Source: Maccoyibacter sp900556645
GTDB taxonomy: Bacteria; Bacillota; Clostridia; Lachnospirales; Lachnospiraceae
Direction: 5' to 3'
Assembly (NCBI GenBank): GCA_958349535.1
Contig: CATWDJ010000041.1
Span: 1-9,246 of the forward strand
DNA length: 9,246 nucleotides
Under the pieces are notes generated by a model. The model searched no databases and had not been told where the DNA came from. It saw only the letters and a list, made by a program, of their open reading frames with translations. Made by a program: the position numbers and the translations under genes. Shown here in pieces: positions 1-5,897 of this stretch (positions are counted from its first letter, which is position 1; each line of letters opens with the position of its first letter).

Positions 1-49
1 AACATCAGGGATACAGCGATTTTTTCTTTTTCTAACTGTCAAAGACGGG

Positions 50-77
50 ATTATATCATATTTTTTTTTCAATGCAA
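50..77 (-). promoter_or_regulatory. possible divergent minus-strand promoter
   Basis: On the minus strand, plus positions 50-55 read TATAAT. They are preceded by TGA, which makes an extended -10 (TGnTATAAT). A weak -35 (TTGCAT, plus 72-77) lies 16 bp upstream, and the spacer carries an A-tract. The transcript would run leftward out of the window. No ribosome binding site or start codon is seen in the remaining roughly 40 bases, so the gene it serves, if any, lies beyond the edge. The -10 match is seen directly; activity is inferred, and AT-rich DNA gives such matches by chance. Confidence 0.35.
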
Positions 78-88
78 CTATGGAAGTA

Positions 89-117
89 TTGTTATGAAGA
101 AAAAAATATATTATAAT
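89..117 (+). promoter_or_regulatory. sigma-A promoter of pfkA and the downstream operon
   Basis: A -35 TTGTTA (89-94, 4 of 6 consensus bases) and a perfect -10 TATAAT (112-117) are separated by exactly 17 bp. Transcription should start near 124, giving a leader of about 49 nt before pfkA. It is the only strong plus-strand promoter seen before the terminator at 5755-5786, so it probably drives pfkA-dnaX-ebfC-recR and possibly the transketolase genes. Confidence 0.75.
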
Positions 118-172
118 GACTATGATTGTACATACTAATTAGACGAAATCAGAGAAGAAAGGGATGTAGTCC

Positions 173-1246
173 ATGAAAAGAATAGGCATGTTAACAAGTG
201 GCGGAGACTGTCAGGCTTTGAATGCCGCTATGCGAGGCGTGGTAAAAGGATTGAGCGAGAGTTGTAACGAGTTGGAAGTATACGGCTTTTTTGATGGATA
301 TAAAGGATTAATCTACGGAAATTACCGTCTGCTTACTGCAGCAGATTTTTCAGGAATCCTCACAAAAGGCGGAACGATACTGGGTTCTTCCAGACAGCCG
401 TTTAAACAGATGCGGGTGCGGGACGAGAACGGTCTGGACAAAGTGGAAGCCATGAAACAGACCTATTACAAATTAAATTTGGACTGTCTTGTAATATTAG
501 GTGGCAATGGAACACAGAAAACAGCAAATCTTCTTCGGGAAGAAGGCTTGAATGTAATCCATCTGCCAAAAACCATCGACAATGATATTTATGGAACAGA
601 TGTGACCTTTGGTTTCCAGAGTGCCATCAACATTGCAACGGATGCCATTGACTGTATTCATACCACCGCAGCTTCTCACAACCGGATTTTCATTGTAGAG
701 GTTATGGGACATAAGGTGGGGTGGCTGACCCTTTATGCAGGAGTTGCCAGCGGTGCAGATATTATTCTGCTGCCGGAGATACCATATGATATAGATAAGA
801 TAATAGAAGCTATTGAGAAACGGAGTCGGGCAGGAAAGGGCTTTACCATTCTGGCAGTTGCAGAGGGAGCCATTTCCAAAGCAGATGCAAAGCTCAGCAA
901 GAAAGAATACAAAGAGAAACTGAAAAATTATAAATTCCCATCTGTTTCCTATGAGATAGCAGATGAGATTGAAAAGAAAACCGGGGCAGAGGTGCGGGTA
1001 GTGGTTCCGGGTCATACCCAAAGAGGTGGAAGTCCGTGTCCGTATGACCGTGTACTTTGCAGCAGACTGGGTGCGGCAGCAGCACAGGCAATTATGGACA
1101 ATGACTACGGCAATATGATTGCAATGGTTAATGGCAAGACAAAGCGTGTACCGTTGGGAGAGGTTGCAGGGAAACTGAAAGTAGTAGATCCGGATTGCCA
1201 GATGATTAAAGAAGCAAAAAGCATGGGAATCAGCTTTGGAGATTAA
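173..1246 (+). CDS. pfkA: 6-phosphofructokinase, PPi-type-like clade with ATP-type glycine
   Basis: Phosphorylates fructose 6-phosphate to fructose 1,6-bisphosphate, the committing step of glycolysis, in the cytoplasm. Family motifs are in order: TSGGD near residues 8-12 for nucleotide binding, GGNGT at 110-114, the catalytic PKTIDND at 132-138 (D136 equals E. coli D127), VEVMG at 175-179, and PGHTQRGG at 279-286 for sugar-phosphate binding. At 357 aa it is longer than the roughly 320-aa E. coli PfkA; an extra segment around 232-258 is typical of the PPi-like branch. The donor signature is mixed: G113 (E. coli G104) favours ATP, while K133 (E. coli G124) is the PPi-type residue. The magnesium-linked aspartate D103 is replaced by N112. 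I favour ATP as donor, but this is inference. The start has AAAGGG at 158-163, nine bases upstream. dnaX follows after 20 bp, so the two are probably co-transcribed. Confidence 0.95.
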   Translation: MKRIGMLTSGGDCQALNAAMRGVVKGLSESCNELEVYGFFDGYKGLIYGNYRLLTAADFSGILTKGGTILGSSRQPFKQMRVRDENGLDKVEAMKQTYYKLNLDCLVILGGNGTQKTANLLREEGLNVIHLPKTIDNDIYGTDVTFGFQSAINIATDAIDCIHTTAASHNRIFIVEVMGHKVGWLTLYAGVASGADIILLPEIPYDIDKIIEAIEKRSRAGKGFTILAVAEGAISKADAKLSKKEYKEKLKNYKFPSVSYEIADEIEKKTGAEVRVVVPGHTQRGGSPCPYDRVLCSRLGAAAAQAIMDNDYGNMIAMVNGKTKRVPLGEVAGKLKVVDPDCQMIKEAKSMGISFGD

Positions 1247-1266
1247 ATAAAGGAACGGGATAAGAG

Positions 1267-2835
1267 ATGTCTTATACGGCACTATACCGAAAGTTCCGTC
1301 CACAGGAATTTGAAGATGTCAAAGGACAGGAACATATCGTTACAACACTGAAAAATCAAATAAAAGCGGATAGAATCGGACATGCATATCTCTTTTGCGG
1401 AACCAGAGGCACCGGAAAAACCACCATTGCCAAAATTTTTGCAAAAGCAGTGAACTGTCAGCATCCGGTGGACGGAAGTCCTTGCGGAACCTGTGAAGCC
1501 TGTCGTGCTATAGCGGCAGGCAATTCTATGAATGTCATAGAAATTGATGCAGCATCCAACAATGGTGTGGAAAACATCCGTCAGATTCGGGAAGAGGTGG
1601 AATACGCTCCTACGGAAGGAAAATATAAAGTTTACATTATAGATGAAGTGCATATGCTATCCATAGGAGCATTTAATGCTTTATTAAAAACCTTGGAAGA
1701 ACCGCCGTCCTATGTTATATTTATTCTGGCGACCACAGAGGTGCATAAGATACCGATTACCATTTTGTCCAGATGTCAGAGGTATGACTTTCACAGGATT
1801 TCCATAGATACCATAGCGGCACGGCTGACAGAGCTTATGGAAGAAGAGCAGGTAGAGGTGGAGGAAAAGGCAATCCGTTATATTGCCAAGGCAGCTGACG
1901 GCTCCATGCGGGATGCCTTGAGTCTGCTGGATCAATGCATTGCCTTCTATCTGGGAGAAACTCTTACCTATGACCATGTGCTGGAAGTATTAGGAGCTGT
2001 AGATACGGAAGTATTCAGCAAATTACTTCGGCAGGTATTAGACCAAAAACTTGTGGGAGCGATGGGAAGTCTGGAAGACATCATCATACAGGGCCGGGAA
2101 TTGGGACAGTTTGTGACAGATTTTACATGGTATCTTCGGAATTTATTGCTGGTGCAAAGCTCTGAGGATATGGAAGATGTCTTGGATATGTCTTCGGAAA
2201 ATCTGGCTTTATTAAAAGAAGAGGCACAGATGATAGCACCGGAAATACTGATGCGTTACATCCGTATCTTTTCGGAACTGTCCAATCAGGTGAAGTATGC
2301 CAGTCAAAAACGTGTGTTAATTGAAATAGCGATTATAAAATTATGTAAACCAGAAATGGAAAAGGATGAGACTTCGATTCTGGACAGACTCAGCCATCTG
2401 GAAAAAAAGCTGGAGCAGGGAATACCTATGGCGGTACCTATGCCGCAGCAGATGAATGCGGCACCGGTACAGCAAACAGAGCAGATACAGAAAAAAGAGT
2501 ATCCCAAAGCCATACCGGAGGAAGTGCAGCAGGTAGTAAAGAATTGGAATAAGATTTTGATGGAACTGCCGGGGCTGACAAAGAACTATCTGAAAACCGC
2601 TCATCTGAGTTTGGGAGGAGACAATGTACTTCTGATTGTTCTGGAGGATGAGGTGGCAGCAGGCTTGTTGAATGAAGAAGAACGGAAGGCAGAACTGGAG
2701 AATGCTATCACAGAGCGGATAGGAAGCCGGGTGGAACTTCGGATACAGAAAAATGAAACCGATCGTCCATTCGAGGAAAGTTATGTGGATTTGGCAGATG
2801 TCATCCATATGGATATTACAATAGAAGATGAATAA
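1267..2835 (+). CDS. dnaX: DNA polymerase III subunit gamma/tau (clamp-loader ATPase)
   Basis: ATPase of the clamp loader, which opens the beta clamp onto primed DNA; its tau C-terminus links the loader to polymerase and helicase. Visible features: an N-terminal signature at 2-20, Walker A GTRGTGKT at 45-52, a zinc module (C64, C73, C76, C79), Walker B ending in DEVH at 126-129, sensor 1 ATTE near 155-158, and the SRC motif with arginine finger R169. Domains II-III run to about 370. A short helix with charged heptads (about 374-384) leads into a Gln/Pro-rich linker (about 385-420). A compact tau C-terminal domain (about 420-505) follows. At 522 aa it is shorter than E. coli tau (643) and close to B. 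subtilis DnaX (563). AAAGGA at 1249-1254 serves the start. The linker boundary carries an in-frame A AAA AAG (2403-2409), identical to the E. coli dnaX slip heptamer. ebfC follows after 18 bp. Confidence 0.97.
   Translation: MSYTALYRKFRPQEFEDVKGQEHIVTTLKNQIKADRIGHAYLFCGTRGTGKTTIAKIFAKAVNCQHPVDGSPCGTCEACRAIAAGNSMNVIEIDAASNNGVENIRQIREEVEYAPTEGKYKVYIIDEVHMLSIGAFNALLKTLEEPPSYVIFILATTEVHKIPITILSRCQRYDFHRISIDTIAARLTELMEEEQVEVEEKAIRYIAKAADGSMRDALSLLDQCIAFYLGETLTYDHVLEVLGAVDTEVFSKLLRQVLDQKLVGAMGSLEDIIIQGRELGQFVTDFTWYLRNLLLVQSSEDMEDVLDMSSENLALLKEEAQMIAPEILMRYIRIFSELSNQVKYASQKRVLIEIAIIKLCKPEMEKDETSILDRLSHLEKKLEQGIPMAVPMPQQMNAAPVQQTEQIQKKEYPKAIPEEVQQVVKNWNKILMELPGLTKNYLKTAHLSLGGDNVLLIVLEDEVAAGLLNEEERKAELENAITERIGSRVELRIQKNETDRPFEESYVDLADVIHMDITIEDE
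2403..2409 (+). other. candidate -1 frameshift heptamer in dnaX
   Basis: A run of seven A (2402-2408) followed by G gives A AAA AAG in the zero frame (codons GAA-AAA-AAG, 379-381). A -1 slip would add 47 codons and stop at TAA 2550-2552, giving about 428 aa without the tau C-terminal domain; E. coli gamma is 431 aa. A +1 shift would stop at TGA 2453-2455. Hairpins lie downstream (GCGG/CCGC at 2431-2446, or TGCCGC/GCGGCA at 2441-2463), farther away than in E. coli. No upstream Shine-Dalgarno-like stimulator is seen. Function is inferred. Confidence 0.35.
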
Positions 2836-2853
2836 AAACAGGAGGAAAAGGAA

Positions 2854-3207
2854 ATGGCAAAAAAAGGCGGATTTCCGGGAGGAATGCCGGGAAACATGAA
2901 TAACCTTATGAAGCAGGCACAGAAAATGCAAAGACAGATGGAGGAAGCGACCAAAGAGCTTCAGGAAAAAGAAGCAACTGCATCTGCCGGCGGCGGAGTG
3001 GTAGAGGTTACCGTATCGGGAAAACGTGAGGTTACCAAGGTGAAGATTGATCCGGAGGCAGTGGATCCGGATGATGTGGAAATGCTGGAGGATTTAATTA
3101 TGGCAGCCACCAACGAAGCTTTCCGTGAAATCGAAGAAATGTCCACACAGTCCATGTCCAAAATCACCGGAGGACTGGGAGGAATGGGCGGAGGATTTCC
3201 GTTTTAA
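2854..3207 (+). CDS. ebfC: YbaB/EbfC family nucleoid-associated DNA-binding protein
   Basis: Small dimeric DNA-binding protein of the YbaB/EbfC family, usually encoded between dnaX and recR as it is here. It is thought to coat or bridge DNA and to support nucleoid structure or recombinational repair. The 117 residues show the family layout: an N-terminal amphipathic helix rich in Q, K and E (about 15-42), a glycine turn (46-48), a beta hairpin with VEVTVSGKREV (50-60) and KVKIDPE (62-68), and a C-terminal helix containing the EDLIMAATNEA segment (79-89). Both ends are Gly/Met/Phe-rich tails (5-14 and 107-117), as in Gram-positive homologues. A strong AGGAGG at 2840-2845 lies eight bases before ATG. 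It follows dnaX by 18 bp and is clearly in the same transcript. The 89-bp gap to recR holds a hairpin. Confidence 0.95.
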   Translation: MAKKGGFPGGMPGNMNNLMKQAQKMQRQMEEATKELQEKEATASAGGGVVEVTVSGKREVTKVKIDPEAVDPDDVEMLEDLIMAATNEAFREIEEMSTQSMSKITGGLGGMGGGFPF

Positions 3208-3214
3208 ATGATTA

Positions 3215-3240
3215 GGGTTTGCAGAGGCAAACCCCGATTT
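3215..3240 (+). terminator. hairpin between ebfC and recR, partial terminator or mRNA stabiliser
   Basis: A perfect 8-bp stem, GGGTTTGC (3215-3222) with GCAAACCC (3227-3234), closes a 4-nt AGAG loop just after the ebfC stop. It is followed only by a short broken T tract (ATTTTATG), so termination would be partial. It may lower recR relative to dnaX-ebfC or protect the upstream mRNA 3' end. The stem is seen; the role is inferred. Confidence 0.45.
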
Positions 3241-3296
3241 TATGTTGTTACATACAGCGAAGATTCGCAAAACTTTTCTGAACAAAAGGAGAAGTC

Positions 3297-3893
3297 ATGG
3301 ATTATTACAGCAGTCAGATTAGTAAGTTAATAGAGCAGCTTTCCGGTCTTCCGGGAATCGGAGCAAAGTCTGCACAGAGACTGGCTTTTCACATTTTAAA
3401 TATGTCGCTGGAGAATGTGGAAGAATTATCTTCTTCTATATTAGAAGCAAAAAAGAATGTCCGTTACTGTAAACAATGCTTTACGCTGACCGATCAGGAG
3501 ATTTGCCCGATTTGCAGCAATCCCAAAAGGGACGATAAGCAGATTATGGTGGTGGAGAACACCAGAGATTTGGCGGCATATGAAAAAACAGGAAAATACG
3601 AGGGAGTATATCACGTACTTCACGGGGCAATTTCACCAATGCTGGGAATTGGACCGGGAGATATCCGGTTAAAGGAATTAATGCAAAGGTTGCAAGAAGA
3701 GGTAGAAGAGGTTATAATAGCAACGAATTCCAGTTTGGAAGGCGAGACAACCGCTATGTATATCAGTAAACTGATAAAACCCACAGGGATTAAGGTTTCC
3801 AGAATTGCCAGCGGTGTCCCGGTAGGAGGAGATTTAGAATATATTGATGAGGTTACTTTACTTCGAGCATTGGAGGGCAGAGTAGAGTTATAA
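3297..3893 (+). CDS. recR: recombination mediator protein RecR
   Basis: Acts with RecO (and RecF) to load RecA on SSB-coated single-stranded DNA during gap repair. The 198-aa length is standard. Domains in order: a helix-hairpin-helix around GLPGIGAKSAQR (17-28) for DNA binding, a four-cysteine zinc finger (C58, C61, C70, C73), a Toprim domain from about 81 containing VVEN with E87, and the conserved C-terminal GVPVGGDLEYID (173-184) used in ring assembly. AAGGAG at 3286-3291 lies five bases before ATG, with the AAAAG of that site able to pair with CTTTT at 3273-3277. It is third in the conserved dnaX-ebfC-recR cluster. No truncation or missing ligand is seen. Confidence 0.97.
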   Translation: MDYYSSQISKLIEQLSGLPGIGAKSAQRLAFHILNMSLENVEELSSSILEAKKNVRYCKQCFTLTDQEICPICSNPKRDDKQIMVVENTRDLAAYEKTGKYEGVYHVLHGAISPMLGIGPGDIRLKELMQRLQEEVEEVIIATNSSLEGETTAMYISKLIKPTGIKVSRIASGVPVGGDLEYIDEVTLLRALEGRVEL

Positions 3894-3894
3894 T
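3889..3894 (+). promoter_or_regulatory. possible internal -10 box before transketolase genes
   Basis: A perfect TATAAT overlaps the recR stop codon, about 75 bases before the transketolase start, and TATGAT follows at 3894-3899. No convincing -35 lies at 16-18 bp spacing, so this is a weak candidate for separate expression of the transketolase pair. Confidence 0.25.
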
Positions 3895-3924
3895 ATGATT
3901 AGACATTATACCTGCCGAATGGTA

Positions 3925-3951
3925 TTCCCTGGAGGGAGCCTATGCAGGGAA
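3925..3951 (+). promoter_or_regulatory. leader hairpin enclosing an alternative transketolase start
   Basis: TTCCCTG (3925-3931) and CAGGGAA (3945-3951) form a perfect 7-bp stem. The 13-nt loop holds most of a GGAGGGAG ribosome site (3931-3938) and an in-frame ATG at 3942. A competing small fold pairs CCC (3927-3929) with GGG (3934-3936), masking that site. A second stem, ATACC/GGTAT (3908-3912 and 3921-3925), lies just upstream. These folds would disfavour ATG 3942 and leave ATG 3969 with its own GAGGAG site. A regulatory role is inference. Confidence 0.35.
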
Positions 3952-3968
3952 AAGGAAGAGGAGAAAAA

Positions 3969-4805
3969 ATGAACACACTAGAATTGCAGAAACAGGCAAA
4001 CGAAATACGTAAAGGTATCATTGCTTCTGTTCACAGTGCAAAATCCGGTCATCCGGGCGGTTCACTGTCAGCGGCAGATATTTTTACTTATCTTTACTTT
4101 GAGGAAATGAACGTAGATCCAAAGAATCCGAAGATGGAAGACAGAGACCGTTTTGTATTATCTAAGGGTCATGTTGCACCGGGACTGTATGCTACATTGG
4201 CACATAGAGGATTTTTCCCGGTAGAGGATTTGACCACCCTTCGTCATGTGGGTTCTTATCTTCAGGGACATCCTGACATGAAAGGTACACCGGGCGTAGA
4301 TATGTCCAGCGGTTCTTTAGGACAGGGCCTGTCGACGGCAGTGGGAATGGCAATTGCCGGAAAAATGGACAAGAAGGATTACCGTGTCTATGCTCTCTGT
4401 GGAGATGGAGAGATTCAGGAGGGACAGATTTGGGAGGCGGCCATGATGGCAGGTTTCCGCAAGTTGGACAACTTGGTGGTTATTGTGGACTTCAACGGTC
4501 TTCAGATTGACGGTCCGGTGGCAGAGGTTTGCGATCCAAATCCTATTGATAAAAAGTTTGAAGCATTTCACTTCCATACCATTACCATAGATGGAAATGA
4601 TTTTGAAGAGATAGATCGGGCATTCAAGGAAGCAAGGGAAACCAAGGGCATGCCGACGGCAATTATTGCAAAAACCGTAAAAGGAAAAGGCGTATCCTTT
4701 ATGGAGAATGCGGCAAATTGGCATGGTGCAGCACCTAATGACGAGCAGTTTGCAGTGGCAATGGAAGATTTGGAGAAAGCAGGTGAAGCATTATGTCAGA
4801 AGTAA
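3969..4805 (+). CDS. tkt: transketolase, N-terminal (thiamine-pyrophosphate-binding) subunit
   Basis: First half of a split transketolase, the cytoplasmic non-oxidative pentose-phosphate enzyme that moves two-carbon units between ketoses and aldoses. It carries the pyrophosphate-binding half of the cofactor site. SGHPGGSLS (26-34) and QGHP (99-102) supply active-site histidines, and the cofactor/metal motif starts at GDGEIQEG (145-152) and ends at N176 in VDFNGLQ. Further hallmarks are LSKGH (64-68), GSLGQG (115-120) and KTVKGKG (235-241). I start it at ATG 3969 (278 aa): GAGGAG at 3958-3963 lies five bases upstream, and MNTLELQ fits the family N-terminus. An in-frame ATG at 3942 would add nine Lys/Gly-rich residues and also has a ribosome site, though inside a hairpin. 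The reading frame overlaps the C-terminal subunit gene by 13 bp. Splitting the enzyme into two genes is normal in clostridia. Confidence 0.95.
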   Translation: MNTLELQKQANEIRKGIIASVHSAKSGHPGGSLSAADIFTYLYFEEMNVDPKNPKMEDRDRFVLSKGHVAPGLYATLAHRGFFPVEDLTTLRHVGSYLQGHPDMKGTPGVDMSSGSLGQGLSTAVGMAIAGKMDKKDYRVYALCGDGEIQEGQIWEAAMMAGFRKLDNLVVIVDFNGLQIDGPVAEVCDPNPIDKKFEAFHFHTITIDGNDFEEIDRAFKEARETKGMPTAIIAKTVKGKGVSFMENAANWHGAAPNDEQFAVAMEDLEKAGEALCQK

Positions 4806-5734
4806 AGAAAGTTGCAACCAGAGTGGGCTATGCAGATGCATTGTTAGAGCTGGGAAAAGAGCATGAAAATCTGGTGGTATTGGATGCAGATTTAGCGGCA
4901 GCCACCTACACCAAAAAATTCCGTGATGTGTACCCGGAGCGTCATATTGACTGTGGAATCGCAGAGGCGAATATGGCAGGAATCGCAGCGGGACTGGCTA
5001 CCTGTGGAAAAGTGCCGTTTATGAGTTCCTTTGCAATGTTTGCGGCGGGACGTGCCTATGAGCAGGTACGTAATTCCATCGGTTATCCTCATATGAATGT
5101 AAAAATCGGAGCCAGCCACGCAGGAATTTCTGTAGGCGAGGACGGAGCGACTCATCAGTGTAATGAGGACATTGCCTTAATGCGTACCATTCCGGGAATG
5201 GTAGTTATCAATCCTTGTGACTATGTAGAGGCAAAGGCAGCAGTCAAAGCAGCATTTGAATATGAGGGACCGGTATATCTTCGTTTCGGACGTCTGGCAG
5301 TGCCTGTTTTTAACGATGAAGAAACCTATCAGTTCGAGATGGGAAAAGGCGTTGTATTAAGAGAAGGAAAAGACGTAAGTATCTTTACCACAGGACTTTG
5401 TGTATACGAAACCATAGAAGCGGCAAAAATGTTAGAGGCAGATGGAATTGATGCGGAAGTCATTAACATCCATACCATCAAACCAATCGATGAAGAACTG
5501 GTAGCTTCCTCAGCCAAGAAGACCGGAAAAGTCGTAACAGTAGAGGAACACTCTATTATCGGTGGTCTGGGAAGTGCTGTTGCAGATGTTTTGGTGGAAA
5601 AAGCACCGACACAGATGATGAAAATTGGAATTAACGATGTATTTGGCGAATCAGGTCCGGCAGTAGAGCTGATTAAGAAATACGGACTGGACGCAGAAAG
5701 CATCTACAAAAAGGTGAAAGCATTTACAAAATAA
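4793..5734 (+). CDS. tkt: transketolase, C-terminal (pyrimidine-binding) subunit
   Basis: Partner of the preceding subunit; together they make the active transketolase heterotetramer. Residues 1-165 form the pyrimidine-binding domain: E58 in GIAEANMAG activates the thiamine ring, and GEDGATHQ (115-122) carries the conserved substrate histidine (H121). Residues about 185-313 form the transketolase C-terminal domain, with VEEHSIIGGLG (250-260) and FGESG (284-288). DXS-type synthases share this fold, but the two-gene arrangement and N-subunit motifs favour transketolase. The ATG lies inside the end of the upstream gene with AGGTGA at 4781-4786, so translation is probably coupled for 1:1 output. 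A strong terminator begins 20 bp after the stop. Confidence 0.95.
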   Translation: MSEVKKVATRVGYADALLELGKEHENLVVLDADLAAATYTKKFRDVYPERHIDCGIAEANMAGIAAGLATCGKVPFMSSFAMFAAGRAYEQVRNSIGYPHMNVKIGASHAGISVGEDGATHQCNEDIALMRTIPGMVVINPCDYVEAKAAVKAAFEYEGPVYLRFGRLAVPVFNDEETYQFEMGKGVVLREGKDVSIFTTGLCVYETIEAAKMLEADGIDAEVINIHTIKPIDEELVASSAKKTGKVVTVEEHSIIGGLGSAVADVLVEKAPTQMMKIGINDVFGESGPAVELIKKYGLDAESIYKKVKAFTK

Positions 5735-5754
5735 CAGAAAAAAGAAAACCAGAG

Positions 5755-5786
5755 AAAAACCGTTCTGTCAAAGGAACGGTTTTTTT
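5755..5786 (+). terminator. intrinsic terminator ending the pfkA-transketolase unit
   Basis: ACCGTTC (5759-5765) pairs perfectly with GAACGGT (5774-5780) around an 8-nt loop and is followed by a run of T to 5786. Flanking A residues (5755-5758) extend the stem with the T tract, so it could also work in reverse. This is the clearest terminator in the window. Confidence 0.92.
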
Positions 5787-5851
5787 GTATGCCTGTGTCA
5801 AAAGAAAATTTGAACCCCTGACATAAGCCGTCAAAAACTGAAATAAGAATA

Positions 5852-5860
5852 TGCTATGAT
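5852..5860 (+). promoter_or_regulatory. extended -10 promoter for the LysM-DUF5711-CvpA unit
   Basis: TGCTATGAT is an extended -10 (TGnTATGAT). The -35 region is poor (GTCAAA at 5830-5835 with 19 bp spacing), as is common with extended -10 sites. Transcription would start near 5867, about 30 nt before the LysM ATG. Because the in-frame ATG at 5856 lies inside this box, it cannot be the translation start for this transcript. Confidence 0.6.
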
Positions 5861-5897
5861 AGCCTTAAAATTACTGCCACAGGCAAAGGGGGTAACT

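Noticed and set aside
37..42. TTGACA on the minus strand (TGTCAA on plus; also at 5766-5771 and 5796-5801)
   Set aside because: No -10-like sequence lies at 16-18 bp downstream on the minus strand at the sites checked (37-42 and 5796-5801), so they look like chance -35 matches.
1247..1266. Possible SRP RNA gene upstream of dnaX, as in Bacillus
   Set aside because: Only 20 bp separate pfkA from dnaX, so there is no room for an SRP RNA.
497..1303. Long minus-strand open frame (268 codons) opposite pfkA
   Set aside because: It is fully antisense to a well-conserved enzyme gene and its translation is Cys/His/Ile-rich without any domain pattern; it is a shadow of the plus-strand codon use.
3894..3968. 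Riboswitch or T-box leader before transketolase
   Set aside because: The gap is only 75 bases and lacks T-box or recognisable aptamer motifs; only simple stems are seen.
4793..5734. 1-deoxyxylulose-5-phosphate synthase fragment
   Set aside because: The two-gene split with an adjacent N-terminal subunit bearing SGHPGG and LSKGH motifs fits split transketolase; DXS is normally a single longer protein.
5856..5897. Upstream ATG extending the LysM protein by 14 residues
   Set aside because: The ATG lies inside the probable -10 box and has no ribosome site; ATG 5898 has AAAGGGGG at good spacing.
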